In this document: piece after piece, positions 1-11,760 of the stretch
How positions within the stretch are numbered: the first letter of the stretch is position 1
Layout: each line of letters starts with the position of its first letter
Source: Ochotona curzoniae
Taxonomy: Eukaryota; Chordata; Mammalia; Lagomorpha; Ochotonidae
Assembly (NCBI RefSeq): GCF_017591425.1
Contig: NW_024465751.1
Coordinates: forward strand, 5,456,001-5,520,000
Reading direction: 5' to 3'
DNA length: 64,000 bases
Program-made: the position numbers and the translations under genes
Notes under the pieces: generated by a model
Told to the model about the DNA's origin: nothing
Databases searched by the model: none
What the model saw: the letters and a program-made list of their open reading frames with translations, nothing else

Positions 1-595
1 GAAGTGAGCAGCAGAGATATTTACATCAATAGATGTTGAAATTAGCAAAAGATTCAAATGTACTCGAAAACAGAAGCAATAGAAGTTAGTAAGAAAGGAA
101 TAATAATCCTAGAAAACCCACTCCACAGGTGAGTGATTTCAGCCTGACAAACCTGGCAAGAGAAAATCACGTGTAGAGACTAAACCTTTCCTGGCCCCAA
201 CCCTGTATGCATCCCACCGTACTACACTGTAGAGTTCAACGGGACAGGAAATCCAAGGGGAAAACATGCCTGCAGAAATAAATAGGAGATTTAGGGAACA
301 AAGAAAGGGCAAAACAAGATGGAAGTACGAACATGCAAACGTATTGATTCACTTTAAAAAAAAAGCAGATGTTAGTAACTGAGAAGAATTGCAGTGTGTT
401 AATCAATGCAACATTAAAATGAATTAAGACAGTCTTATGGCTTTAGTCTTTTGAAAATTTACTACATTTAGCTCTTTTTTGTTTTTAAATTTTCTTGTAT
501 ACAACTCTCACCATGGGTTTGGGGGTAATTGATTTGAGAATCTGAAAAGAATTCTTGGCAAAGTTCTAGAAACTCCATATTCTAACCCTACTTTT
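1..595. other. Intergenic, no feature recognised
   Basis: AT-rich sequence without a long open frame, recognisable repeat or RNA gene. Confidence 0.5.
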
Positions 596-740
596 TCCAG
601 TTGTCATATGAAGCTGAGGCAGTGACTGTCCTTCCCAGGGCTTCAATTTTCACTTGAGTCAAGGGAAGAATTTGGAATTGATTATTCCCAAGGTCCTTTC
701 CAGCTCTATATTTCAAGAGCTCTAGACAAAAATGTTACCT
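596..740 (+). repeat. MIR-like ancient SINE
   Basis: Reads as a decayed MIR in sense orientation: a degraded 'cttcaattttcacttg' segment where MIR has 'cctcagtttcctcatctg', followed by 'aaggtcctttccagctcta', a phrase common in MIR-family copies. Divergence is high, so boundaries are approximate. Confidence 0.4.
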
Positions 741-1198
741 GATTGTGGTCCCAATTCTATGTTTTATTTTTGGCTCAACTCCCTTCCTCTGTCCCTTATT
801 TCCTGCTCTTGTGAGTTGGCCTAGAATGTTGGATGTTTGCATAAACTTCAGGGGTTAAGGATCTCTGTTTACACTAGCTTATTTGAAGGCTCTGCTACTA
901 TATGTCTTCCCTATCTTGCTGCTTCTTTGCACATCAAATGAGGTTATGAACTTGTCAGTACTCTGGCAACTATCAATTACAATAATGTAAGAGAATCAAA
1001 TGTTCTCTCTGTCATTACTATTTTTGTGTAGATCTGGTAGGCTGCTTTCCAGAAATGTCAATAGTCTTTCCCTAGGAGATAAGACAGAATAAAAACCAGA
1101 AACAATCAGTTTTTCTTCCCCAAAATATTGCATAATGACATCCAAAGTTGGCTGGGGGTAATATAAATAAAATGAATCTAAATAAAATGTGTAAAAAT
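741..1198. other. Intergenic, no feature recognised
   Basis: No gene or clear repeat seen. The 79-codon minus-strand frame starting near 1235 has no recognisable domain and is probably chance. Confidence 0.45.
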
Positions 1199-1554
1199 AA
1201 AGAGAAGACATGATCAGGGCTAGCACAATGCTCAATTGGCTAACCTCTACCTTGGCATCCTACATGGGCATCAGTTCATGCCCTGGCTGCTTGATTTCCC
1301 ATCTAGCTTCCTGGTTTTTGTCTAGGAAAGCAGCAGAGGACTGCCTAAAGTCTTGGGACCCTGCACCCATGTGAAAGACTTAGAAGAGGCTCCTTGCTTT
1401 GGCTTTGGATAGGCTCAGCTCCAACTGCTGTGGCCACTTGGAGAGTCAACCAGCAGATGGAAGATCTTTCTCTGTGTCTTTCTTTCTCTGTGTAAGTCTT
1501 CCTTTCCAATAAAAAAAAAATCTTTAAAAACAAAAAGAAAGAGAAAACATGGTC
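1199..1554 (+). mobile_element. CSINE (lagomorph C-repeat), near full length, with target-site duplication
   Basis: Sense copy. The head 'gggctagcacaatgctca' starts at 1217, the body contains 'cttgggaccctgcaccca' and 'ccagcagatggaagatc', then comes a CT-rich stretch and an A-rich tail ending near 1537. Flanking repeats at 1199-1215 and 1538-1554 (aaagagaagacatgatc against aaagagaaaacatggtc, 15 of 17 identical) are the target-site duplication. The element is a non-autonomous tRNA-derived SINE mobilised by L1 machinery. Two open frames on the opposite strand here are SINE translations. Confidence 0.9.
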
Positions 1555-3394
1555 TTGTATGTAACTGCAAATAGAACATAGACCCTAAAAAACAAGAAAA
1601 AAAAGAAGAAATTAGGGATATATACAGATTAAAAAATAAATAAATAAAAGGATAGGACCAGGAATCCAATTTCTCTAATATGGGGGCAGAAACAAGGGCT
1701 TAGGTAAAGAGCTGGGAAATAATTCGCATTTCAAACACCTGCCATGTTCCTGTAGCTGGAAGCCAGCTCATGTTGAGGAAAGGAGAGTCTAGGATCTAGG
1801 ATGGGAAGGAGGCTTGGGTCACTGCATTCATCTGCACTTCATTAAAGAAGTGGCACTACTCAAATGTGAATGGAATGCTGTTTTTTTCCCTGGACGATGT
1901 ATTCTAAATGCAAAACAAATTTTAGATAGGTCAGAAATTTGCATTCTTGTGTAAAAATGCCGATAATTTCATTAGAAATAATCAACTGAGTCCCTAAAAA
2001 GAGCATGTTTAGCGTAAATATTTGGAAGAGTTCCATCACTGATCTAGAGGATCCCTAATTTCCCTTCTTCCTTTAGTAGTCTAGGACACTGAGAGGTGCA
2101 CAATGGAATGAAAAGTACTACCTAAAATCAGATTGATAATCACAACAATGCTTTGCCACAAGTAACCATGGTAAGCCGTTCTGATGTCTATACTGTCTTA
2201 GAGTTTCTGTAGCAATCCTATGTGCTGAACCAGTTATTGGGAAATGGGAAATCCAAGTGGAAGTTAAAGGTTGCGTGAAAGCTGACGGCAGAGGAAGGGG
2301 GAAGTAGGACAATTAAGCCTAAAATATTAGGATGACACTTTTCATACTCAAGTGACAGCTGATGCGATGAGGACCATTTCTTTATCATAGTATCTAAGCA
2401 TCTTCTGGAGTATTGGTGCTTTGGAGTAAAGAATTTTCACGTCTTAGGAGGATTCTTGGAAGGGTGACAAACCAGGTACCCTAAAGCCCTGGGAAGGTTT
2501 AGTAAGAGAAGCGTAGTTATTGTGCATGGTTGTGTGCCAATTCTCTAGCTGTTGTGCAGTGGGAAGTCCACAGAGCCTAGAAGAGAGGAGAAAAAGCAGC
2601 CATGGTGGTAGTGGCAGGCATGTGGGGAGCCCATGTCAGCAGCATTAAGCAAACAATATGAATATTTTCTGATAGGAACAATGACTGAGGCTGGAGAAGT
2701 GCAAGCATCCCTAGATATAAAAGACAACATGCTTTTGGAAAAGGAAACCATTCAAGGTGCTCAGTGTTATGAGACCCCTTAGAGGAAATATAGAAAACCA
2801 GTATGCTTACCGGAAAGCACCTTTTGAATCAAGAAGCTGCGATTTTCCATTGGGAATCAGTAGGGAGACCTATCCAGAGCAATAATGAGAATTCTGCAAT
2901 CTGCAAAGGATTGTGAGTTTACTGGCATGAGCCCAACATTTCCTTCCTTTCCAAGCATGTTATGCTTTAAATGATGATTTATACGGTCAAGGCAACCTCA
3001 AGTCTTGTCTGATCAATGGTAATATATGAGATAGTAACAGAGGAAGAGGGGTAAGGAAAGAGAAACGAAGATTCAATTGACATGATCATGACTTCACATG
3101 ATTGGACAGACATGAACAGGACATGTTTAAGTAGAAGTGGCCCAAGAGAGACGGGAGAAGACTGATGGAAATGTTCATTTTGGAAAGCTCAAGTTAAAGA
3201 TGAGAAATTTGGGGGACTCAATGATTTTTAGCAACTGACTAACAATTTGGAGAAAAATTGAGCAGTAGAAGCATGGACACGACAGAAGCCCTGCCGCATG
3301 GTAGCTGTCAACATCCTCTTTTCTAAGGTTAGGATGAGGGACCCAGAATACCATGGAGCTAAAAGTAAGAGAGCCGAAACAAACAAACCAACAA
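1555..3394. other. Intergenic, no gene recognised
   Basis: Mostly unique sequence. Short frames on both strands show no known domain. AAAC-type low complexity at 3378-3395 leads into the purine array. Confidence 0.45.
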
Positions 3395-3459
3395 AAAGAA
3401 GGAAAGAAGGAAAGAAGGAAAGAAGGAAAGAAGGAAAGAAGGAAAGAAGGAAAGAAGGA

Positions 3460-3547
<88 letters not shown>

Positions 3548-3588
3548 AAAAGAAAAGGAAGGAAGGAAGGAAGGGAGGGAGGGAGGAA
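3395..3588 (+). repeat. Purine tetranucleotide microsatellite (AAGG/AAAG)
   Basis: About 190 bp of nearly uninterrupted purines on the plus strand: alternating AAGG and AAAG at the left, about twenty pure AAAG units in the middle, then AAGG and GGAG units at the right. This layering suggests successive expansions of variant units. Long Lys/Glu/Arg frames on plus and Phe/Leu/Ser frames on minus across it are artefacts of the repeat. Confidence 0.97.
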
Positions 3589-3734
3589 AGTGGTCCTTTT
3601 AGTTTTAGTTTCAGGGCAATAAAGTATACTGTTCATCAACATATATTGAATTTCCAGCATGAACTGATAAGACTCAAAATTATTCATATAATGAAATTTA
3701 GGAAATGTTTTCTCTACCAACAATTCAGGATGTA

Positions 3735-3768
3735 TGATATCCGAGATATGTATTGATATCCGAGATAT
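3735..3768 (+). repeat. 19-bp tandem duplication
   Basis: The segment 'gatatccgagatat' occurs at 3736-3749 and again at 3755-3768, giving about 1.8 copies of a 19-bp unit. Each copy carries GATATC and GAGATAT, which makes it locally self-complementary. Confidence 0.9.
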
Positions 3769-3869
3769 CTGGCATGGTGTGAAGTACCCAAAGCATATGG
3801 ATTCTTCAGTTTGTTACCCTGAGACTGATTTTGGCTTTGCCTAACAACACTGAGAGGGTAGGGGAAAAT

Positions 3870-3950
3870 GTCAATTTGTTCAGAGCCTCAGTTTCTTCAT
3901 GTAGTATTGAGCTGGAAATAAGACCAAGGTCATGAGACTGAGAATCAAGT
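3870..3950 (+). repeat. MIR fragment
   Basis: Contains 'gagcctcagtttcttcatg', the conserved MIR phrase in sense orientation, with decayed flanks. Confidence 0.5.
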
Positions 3951-4706
3951 AGGGCCACATGGAAATGCTCTGCGTACCATGAGTGGATACCCTGCAGCAA
4001 GGTGACCCCCATTCAGGGAGTGGTGAGAGAAAACGAGGCCGGGGGTGTCAGTGTGGCATGTGCACAAGGGAAATCGACTCCAAGCATGTTCACATTCTCT
4101 TGTTGGATTCAGAATCTTGTGGATCCTGAATCTTCCATTCCCCCTCATTTGCGTTTTTTCTTCATTCTTTTTTCTTTGACTGGGAGGGCGGATGTCCTCA
4201 TTCCCTTTAGTGGTTTCATAGGTTTTTGTTCTTTGGGGATTCAAGCCATTTCTGTTACTCAGTTTCCTTTGCACTCAGCCATGTAATGTTTTTTTCCACA
4301 TTTTGTGAGCTCTCTTTGTAAGAAGAGGCCAACAAATTGCAAATCTCTGGGTGCTGGGTAGAAGTGCCTGTTTAGATTTAAATCCCTAATCATGTTATTA
4401 ATACTTAATATTAACCAGAACTATAAAAATGTCTAAGATAATGGCTACCCTTTCTATGCAAGCAGTGACATCCAATAGATTATGGAATTTGTGAATTGCC
4501 TGAAATTCTGTACAAAGTGTTAAAGATAGAAACAATTAGTTGAGCGTTGACACCCTGTGCTCACATGCATTTGTTCTAATGAGTTTTCTGGAGAGGATAT
4601 GTTTCATCGCAGACTAGACTCGCATGTGCACACACATCCTGTCACCTTAGAGACATTCACACCAGCTGATGTAAAGTATTCCTTTTCATTCTCTAGTGTG
4701 TATACT
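3951..4706. other. Intergenic, no gene recognised
   Basis: Overlapping open frames of about 90-110 codons lie on opposite strands at 3945-4286. Neither shows a recognisable domain, and I take both as chance. Confidence 0.45.
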
Positions 4707-4721
4707 GGGGGGGGGGGGGGG
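4707..4721 (+). repeat. G15 homopolymer
   Basis: Fifteen consecutive G residues followed by GAGATG. Such tracts can form stacked G structures and are prone to length errors in sequencing and replication. Confidence 0.95.
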
Positions 4722-4992
4722 AGATGTACTGTTTCGTATTTGGATTCACCAGCAGTTTCACAATGATAATAAACCCAAAGGCTCTACTCATCACACTCTG
4801 AAAAATGTCTTCTCTGTGAAGTCTTTCATTCCTAGACTGAAGGCATCTGTGGACAAATGACAAAAGGCTTAGTAGAAAAGGACTGGAAGGTTGTGATGGA
4901 AGGACAAATCAAATCTTTTGATAAAGGAGAAAAGAAAGTGGAAAACAATGGTTATGTCACCCTCCATAAACTCTACGCAAATCAACCACTCA

Positions 4993-5160
4993 GGGACTGG
5001 CACCATGGGTCAACAGGCAAATCCTCCGCCTTTAAGCACCAACATCCTGTATGAACACCATTTCATGTACCGACTGCTCCACCTGCAATACAGCTTTATG
5101 CTTATGGTCCGGAAAAGCAGTGGAGGGTGGCTCAAATCCTTGAGACCCTGGACACCTAAG
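4993..5160 (+). mobile_element. CSINE 5' fragment
   Basis: Starts with the sense head 'gggactggcaccatgggtca', continues through 'gcaccaacatcctgtatgaa' and 'aaaagcagtggagggtggct' and stops after 'gagaccctggacacctaag'. The CT-rich stretch and A tail are missing, so the copy is 3'-truncated. Confidence 0.75.
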
Positions 5161-5629
5161 CATGTCCTATAAGGACCTGTTTGATTTCATCCCTGACAAA
5201 TCCTTGTTTATGTAGCACATAAACAAGGGTCAAAGTGGCATTGCTCTGATCTCAGGGGTCTGGGTTAGTCTTGTGACTAGTCAGGATTAAAATGATAGTG
5301 TGGAACTCGTACTGTATAACCTCTAAAACAAAGTATTTGTGCTCAACAGGTTTTCCAATTGCTTCCATACCGCTCTTAAATACTGCCTTGGTGTGAAAAA
5401 GTTCAAGCTATCCTGTGAGAGACACAGTCAAATCAAGACCCAGTAGCCCTTGCCAGAGTGAGGACCTCTTAGATTTATCCAACTCTAATCAAACCATCAG
5501 AATCAGGGCAGCCACAAGGGTTGTGAGTCACTGAGCTTCAAGATCATTTGCCAAACTGTATTCTCTGCCATTCCCTCAGTTGCTGCAATATTCCATTGAC
5601 TCTCTCACTTAGGGACATTGCATATGTTC
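5161..5629. other. Intergenic, no feature recognised
   Basis: No gene or clear repeat seen. Confidence 0.45.
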
Positions 5630-5930
5630 CCTGTTCAAAAATACTTCTCTCTTTATACCTGCCAAATTAGTTAGTGCTACTCATCATTTCGGTCACAGAC
5701 TAAAATTGATCTCCAGAAAGCATTCTTTATGGAGCCACTATATGCCATAGATTTCCTATTCCCTATAACCATTCTGTCTTCATTTATTCAATGCACATGG
5801 CACAAGTTCAATTCATTTGGATGGTTGTTTTTTGCCTCTTTTCCTCCTTGCAAGTGAAAGCTCCATGAGGTAATCTGGAAACAACACGTGTCCTCACCCG
5901 CATTTCATTCCAGGAGTGCGCCTCCTCGAG
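5630..5930 (+). repeat. L2-like ancient LINE 3' fragment (weak)
   Basis: Order and spacing of decayed phrases recall an L2 3' region: 'ctactcatcatttcggtcac' (where L2 has the 'cattcaggtctcagct' phrase) and then 'gtgaaagctccatgagg' (L2 'gtaagctccatgagg'). Confidence 0.4.
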
Positions 5931-7551
5931 GAGCTCAGCCATGTTCCCTCGGATCCATTTACTGGAGGCTAGCTTGAGCGGCATGACCCAAAGCCAGAAT
6001 GCTGACTGGTAAGATCTGCTTAGCCTTAGTTAACTACCAATGTGGGCTCCAAGGTTCACATTCCCTTATCACTAAAATTCTCAGGTGTGATCTGTGATCC
6101 TTGCATGACCGAGCCACAGTGCTCTTCCCCGGAAACTGAGGCTCTGTTCTTCACGGTATCCACCACAAACTTATTACACCGTTGATTATCATCCTCACAT
6201 TTCATAACTCACAATTCACTTCTTAATCTCTTGCAGGTTTTTTCAGGAGCATTTGTTAACAAACCGCTTTCACACAATTCCTTATACCCAAACCTGCTCC
6301 TGGGAAACCCACCCTAAAACAGTCTTTGTGAAATAATTTCACTGAAACAGGTCTTGATTTACACACATTTATTCTTTACTGACATTGATGATCTGGAAAT
6401 TCCATTGTGAATATCAAGTATCAAATTAAAGAACTTATGGAAATTTCTAGCAGCAGATGATTTAGACTGCAATGGGCAGTGTTGCATCAGGCTGAATAAT
6501 GTATTTCTTTGATAAAGACTTTAGGGTTAATTATTAAAGTAATTGCAACTGTGCATGGGTATCTAAGTTGATGGATAAATGTTACTTCAACTTGGTAGGC
6601 CAAATGAAGGCCTACCATCTTTTGTTTACAAAGACTTCTAAAATCAAAGAATGGGTTGTCTTAAGGCCAAAGGCACCATTTTGGTATTGGAGAACCAAAG
6701 CCCAGGGAGGCGAGATCTGCCATCAAATCTGAAGCAATGCTAGGTTTCCTCCATGGCATCCACGGTTTCTGCATCCTCTGTGCTCCTGGGAAAAGGTGAG
6801 CGTCCTCATGTCCCTCTCCCCATTCAGTTGCGGACACATGATCCATGGTGTGGGAAAGGCAACGAGTGCCAAGTGCAGGCACCTCGCTGCCTGAACCACT
6901 TGGTGTTGAGAAGTACTTGGGCTCACTCCAAACTTCCCTCCATTGTTTCCTGATTAGATACAGGATCCTGGATCCTGATGCCCTCAAGGATGGTGATGCC
7001 ACAAGATGGAAAATGCTTTGCCACTGAATCAGCAGGTGAAAAAAAAATCCATATTCAACAACAACAAACACAATGAGCAAAACACAATTTTTATTAAAAA
7101 AAAAACTGTAAAGCTGGGGATTTTACTTACTTCTGCAAAGAATATTATCTTATGTGGCAGCAAAGCTCACTAGTCAGATCCAAGATAGGAGATCATATAA
7201 CTAGATTACCCATCAATATCCACATCTTCATTCAAATACGGTTGCACCATATATGTGTCCTTATGTTTTTGAATGTTGTCTGCATTCTACTCCTGACTAT
7301 ACACAGCTTATTCCAAACATTTTATGCAACGAAGCACATGCAGCAGACACAGTAAATATGCATGAAATGAAAGATCATCATTGATCTCAACTGTTAAATA
7401 AAATTAGAACATTTTAAATACTTAAAATCAAGATACTAGACCATATGATTTTTGAGTTCTTAATGTTTGGACATTTTTTTTCCATCTCTAATTCAAGGAA
7501 TTCTTTATAATCTTCTGCTTTGATGTTTTCAGTTAGATATTGCTTCTGTTT
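5931..7551. other. Intergenic, no gene recognised
   Basis: Unique-looking DNA. A 139-codon minus-strand frame at 6661-7080 has no known domain. A 7-bp tandem (ggatcctggatcctg) lies near 6963. The last part is AT-rich. Confidence 0.45.
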
Positions 7552-7897
7552 GTTTTTTTTAAGATTCATTTTTATGATTTCATTTCTGTTTGTTAGAAAG
7601 ACAGATTTACAGGGAGGAGAGACAGAAAGATTTTCTGTCTGCTGGTTCGCTCCCCAATTGGCCACAGTGGCTGGAGCTGAGCTGCTATGAAGCCAGGAGC
7701 CAGGATTATCTTCCATATTTCCCATGTGAGTGCAGGGTCCAAAGGCTTTTGACCATCCTTCCTTGCTTTCCTGTGCCACAAGCAGAGAGCTGAGTGGGAA
7801 GTGGAGCAGCCAGGACATGAATCAGTGCTCCTATGGGATCTCAGTGCAAGGAAGGTAAGGATTTTGCCCCTGAGCAAGCCATTGTGTGCCAGGACCT
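7552..7897 (-). mobile_element. CSINE, near full length, antisense
   Basis: Read on plus: T-rich tail, 'cagatttacagggaggagag', 'ctgctggttcgctcccca', 'gaagccaggagccaggat', 'gtgagtgcagggtcc' and a degraded head ending 'gtgtgccaggacct'. This is the reverse complement of a complete CSINE. The 134- and 122-codon frames over it are SINE translations. Confidence 0.88.
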
Positions 7898-8294
7898 GAT
7901 TCTGTTCTTGTAAAATTCCATTCTCATAGCTTTTGTGCTCTTTACCTACATTTAGTGTCATAAACTATCTGGTCCTAAATGGATGCGGGAAAGATATATT
8001 TCTTGTGGCTCTTTTTCCATAAAGTAAATATAATAACAGATGAGACTGATACAATATGAACATAGCAACTAGTCATGCTACAGTTAAAGAACCATACATC
8101 ACGGGCTGGAGCAGCTGGACCTAGGGCACACGCAGCCCTGAGGAAGGAATGGTGCTGAGATTCCAACTCCAAGGCCAAGTTGATCTCTGTTGCTGCCTCT
8201 CTCTGAAGACAAGGCAGGAGGGAAGGTTTGTTCTGAACTGGATCCGCTTTAGGACTCTGTAAATTCTTGAGTTCTGGTCAGAAAATAAGTTCTT
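7898..8294. other. Intergenic, no feature recognised
   Basis: No gene seen. 'gggctggagcagctgg' near 8104 could be a tiny SINE remnant, but I cannot support it. Confidence 0.4.
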
Positions 8295-8545
8295 TAATTA
8301 TTTCATACTGAAAAGAAGAGAGATAAGAAGATAGAGAGATACTTTCCCAGCTGATGTGGGAACAGACTAAAAGTAGGAACCAATAATTCTACCTGAGTCT
8401 CTCTTGTGGGTGACCGGAACCCAAGTAATTGTGCCATTAACCGCTGTCCACCAACCAGGGTGCACGTTACCAGAAGGCTGGATCAGAAGTTGAACCAGAC
8501 GTTGAATGCAAGCACTCTAACATGGGATGTGGACACACACCCAAC
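8295..8545 (-). mobile_element. Older CSINE subfamily copy, antisense
   Basis: Carries the older-subfamily signature 'caaccagggtgcacgtta', 'ctggatcagaagttgaacc' and 'gcactctaacatgggatgtgg', preceded by an AG-rich tail side. It is more diverged than the 43- and 45-kb copies. Confidence 0.7.
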
Positions 8546-8984
8546 ACATCTACTCTGATGTCACATCTAGTCACACATTAAAATGATTGTAAAAGATGAA
8601 ATGCAGGATTACTGGGCAGATATTATTGGCTCATTAATTTTCAAAGGTAGAAAAAAATGAAAAGGAATCAACAAGAGGGAGACGCAGGGATGAAAAGAGG
8701 AGGAAGGAATAAAGCTCTAGCCCTATCCAGGTGATTGTATAGGGTTCATTCATGCACCTGCGACTTTACATTAGGGAAGCAGATGGTGGACAGACAAACC
8801 ACAGAGATACATTTACAACAGGAGTTAGAAACAGTGTTGTGGTGAGGCAACTTAATCAGCCACTTGTGAGACTCTATGATATGGTGTATGTGCATCCTAT
8901 ATGAGAGCTAGTGTGAGCTCTACTATCCATCCAGCCCCTTGCTAATGTAGAGGCAGTAGAATATGTTGTGCTTAGACTTCTGCC
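8546..8984. other. Intergenic, no feature recognised
   Basis: No gene or clear repeat seen. Confidence 0.45.
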
Positions 8985-9039
8985 ATGCATATGAGAGACC
9001 CAGAGAGAATTCTAGGATCATGGCTTTGGTCTGGCCAAG

Positions 9040-9113
<74 letters not shown>

Positions 9114-9165
9114 ACACTACTTTCCAAATAAATCAAAAAACTATTTTTCAAAAAAATCAAGCAGA
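8985..9165 (+). mobile_element. CSINE 3' fragment with expanded CT stretch
   Basis: Sense 3' half: 'gagagacccagagagaattc', 'catggctttggtctggcc', then CT dinucleotides at 9041-9110 with one GTTTCTCTCC interruption, then 'tttccaaataaatc' and an A-rich tail. The microsatellite has grown inside the SINE's own pyrimidine segment. Confidence 0.8.
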
Positions 9166-9319
9166 TAAATATATTCATACTTCACTCAAAGAGTAAAGAA
9201 AAATAAATGATCCAAATAGTTACCAGTTAGGCTTAGGTGGGATGAAACTGTGATATTATTCCTCTGCAGAGTGTATATAGCAATTTAAATCACACACTTT
9301 ATGATGTTTATAGCTAGGA

Positions 9320-9492
9320 GGATGGAGTTTCACTCGGGTTTTCTACATGCACACAGGAGCCCAAACATCCTGCACTACCTTCCCAAGCACTTTCACTGGG
9401 GAGTGGGATCAGAAGTGGAGCAGCCAGGACTTGAAGTGGCACCAATATAAGATACTGGTGTCACCGACAGCAGCTTAATCTGCTGTGATGTA
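9320..9492 (-). mobile_element. Older CSINE fragment, antisense
   Basis: 'gggatcagaagtggagcagc', 'caggacttgaagtggcacc' and 'taatctgctgtgatgtaac' match the reverse complement of the CSINE 5' half. The A-tail end is missing. Confidence 0.65.
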
Positions 9493-9603
9493 ACTTTTTT
9501 TTAAGGCAGACTGTAAAATCAAACAAAGAATATCATCAAGAAATTTCTTTTGTTTTCTAATTTATTTTTAACATGTTTAAATGTTCTCTAATAGGCTTTA
9601 GCT

Positions 9604-9605
<2 letters not shown>

Positions 9606-9641
<36 letters not shown>
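9606..9641 (+). repeat. (GT)n microsatellite
   Basis: About 18 uninterrupted GT units, followed by TATGTTTGAGG. The Cys/Val-rich start of the 111-codon frame over it is the repeat translated. Confidence 0.97.
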
Positions 9642-9645
<4 letters not shown>

Positions 9646-10849
9646 TTGAGGGCGTGTGCATTATTGGGCTTTGTGATTTCTCAAATCAAAAATTCAGGTC
9701 AGTCTTATCTGTGCTCAGATTTGTCCCCCTCTTTTCTCTTTTTAGCACTTTATGGAGGCTACATTAGGCAGGCTAACATTTCTGTTCCGGAGGGGAGCAG
9801 GTTGGAGATTCTCATCTCATTCATCACCCAAGACAGACTCATTCACATTGCCGAGGGAGCAGGGAGTCCTGCAGAGCTACCAACAAATGGCCAACTAATC
9901 AACTGTCTTCAAGATTACCCCTCCAACTGCAGACAAATGGCTTGAGTTAGCTTTATATAGCCATTGTGTGGAATTCCCCTTGACCAAAAGTACTGGGTAG
10001 GCTTAGATGTCCAAACCGAATCCTTGCTCTCCATCTCACTGTGTGAGGTGCTGACACCTGACCTGCCATTAGACCCAAGACTTAACCTGAATGGACAAAG
10101 AGACTCAGGAGCTGTTAGGATTGAAAACGTGAGCAAATTCTCTAATGCTACAACCAACTTTTAATTTAGCACCAGGAAAGGTGAAATTCATCATCATCCT
10201 TTAGATTCAGTAGCTCTTTAGTTGCCGATGCACGAATTTTGCTTCACTAAAATTCTTAATGCATATTTTGAAATTATTTACTCTCCTTTGTAATTCAAGA
10301 CAGTAACACCAGCATCTTTCAAAAGCACAGTGTCCAATCAATATCTGTAGCCATTCTGAAAACCCCCGCTTTGTGAAGCTTAGATCTTTTACTGTATACT
10401 CTTCTGAGTTGAATATGGATTTGAACGAAATTGGGTCTTTGGACATTGAAAACAGATCATGAGAATGAACAAAACAAAAAAAAAAAAAGAGGAGGCAGAG
10501 CATGTTGATTTCATCTGTTATATAAAACCGGGGTAAAGAAAGCTCTACAGTGTGGAGAGAAGGCTGTTGCACAGACAGGCAGGTATGCAACGCCTGGTGA
10601 TGCCTCCAACAGACTTGCCCACATCCCTGAAAACTGTGAATGTGTCCCTCCCTCGAGGGAAATGTCTCTCTAATGAGATTATTACAGTGAAATAGTCCTG
10701 CAATAGTCCTGAGTTTCTTGGCTCGGTCATAAATCCAGGGACAGATGTCCTTCCAAGAGCCTCCTGGAAGAGACAAATGAGGAGTTAACACTGGAATCAA
10801 GGAACGCCTACACTTTTCAGCGACTGAAGGAGCCAGGGGCAATTTTTTG
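9642..10849. other. Intergenic, no supported gene
   Basis: Includes the longest open frame in the window, 211 codons on minus at 10207-10842. Its translation shows no recognisable domain, has a run of Phe codons from a low-complexity patch (AC/A-rich near 10480), and has no poly-A or splice context I can defend. I treat it as chance. Confidence 0.45.
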
Positions 10850-10985
10850 TCAAAGTCTTTGGAGCAACCAGGACCCTGTGGTCTCTGAGTTGGGGCTTCT
10901 GACCTTCAGAACTATGGCACAGTGCATTTCTGTTGTAAGCCAACTGGTTTGTGACAATTTATTCCAGGAACCTTAGGAAACTTGA
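10850..10985 (+). repeat. MaLR-type LTR 3' end fragment
   Basis: 'cttcagaactatggcac', 'gcatttctgttgtaagcca' and the following 'ggtttgtgacaatttatt' follow the 3' end of MLT1/MST LTRs (agaactgtgag, aaatttctgttgtttaag, ccacccagtctgtggtattt). Sense orientation, strongly diverged. Confidence 0.5.
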
Positions 10986-11170
10986 TAAAATGGCTGTGTG
11001 ATCTTAGGTACATAACTGCATTTTTCAGAATCACTTTACGCTGATGTGGTAGATGAGGATTGGCACATTTGGTGTGGAAAGTTGTAAAGAATAAACCTAA
11101 TTACAAATTTAACAGCCTCTGCGTAGAAGATACTCAAATGATTGTTGATTATGCTGCTTTTAACACTAAC
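10986..11170 (+). repeat. MIR, sense
   Basis: 'tgtgtgatcttaggtaca' (MIR 'tgtgaccttgggcaag'), then 'gatgaggattggcacattt', ending in 'gatactcaaatgattgttga' (MIR tail 'ggtgctcaataaatgttag'). Nearly complete but diverged. Confidence 0.55.
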
Positions 11171-11690
11171 AACTTCCTGAAAATGGAAGAATCATGATAA
11201 GGAACCCAAGGAGACTTCGAGACTTATTTTATACCCCTTGATGTGCTATACATGACTGGCTTGGTCTTTTTTTAAAATAATCTAGTGTTGGAAAAGTTTT
11301 AAAATATTGAAAGATTTGATTCAGAGATTTTTTTTTTCCAATGGCTTCACTCTACTCTGAAATACATACTTAATTCCAAGTTGAGTAAATGTTAAACTTA
11401 AGAAAGTGGTCAAGGAAAGAAGTACAATTAAATTGGTGTTACACTGTATTAATCATCTTTATAGGCACAAACAATGGGCTTTACATAAAGGAAGCGCAAC
11501 TTGAATCACTAGCTAGAAAAATCTTGCGAGAATGGAACCCGATTTTTTTTTAGTCAGCCATGTCCTCGTCTCAAAAGCTTTAGTCCAATTAAGGCCAATC
11601 GACTCCTTAAATTAGAAGTAAATTGATCCACCTTCCTTGCTCTGCTCTCTCAAAGCATTCATTTATCTCCTTCTATTATTAGCTCCCTTT
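11171..11690. other. Intergenic, no feature recognised
   Basis: AT-rich DNA without a gene or clear repeat. Confidence 0.45.
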
Positions 11691-11760
11691 AATAATAATA
11701 TTATTATATTAATTATTAATTAATTATTATTAATTATTAACATCATAATTATTATTATTA
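11691..11760. repeat. AT-rich low complexity (AAT/ATT)
   Basis: Seventy bases almost wholly of AAT, ATT and TAAT words, with one short GC-containing break (catcataatt). It is self-complementary over short spans and could extrude hairpins. Confidence 0.9.

Noticed and set aside
3175..3756. 182- and 152-codon frames with Phe/Leu/Ser or Lys/Glu/Arg repeats
   Set aside because: Direct translations of the polypurine microsatellite.
6661..7080. Possible exon with GGTGAGCG donor-like word near 6795
   Set aside because: One donor-like word is not evidence. No acceptor, partner exon or recognisable peptide was found.
8101..8180. Possible SINE remnant (gggctggagcagctgg)
   Set aside because: Too short and too diverged to assign to any family.
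10207..10842. 211-codon minus-strand open frame, the longest outside repeats
   Set aside because: No recognisable domain, a Phe run from low-complexity DNA, no defensible splice or polyadenylation context, and comparable lengths arise by chance in a 64-kb window read in six frames.
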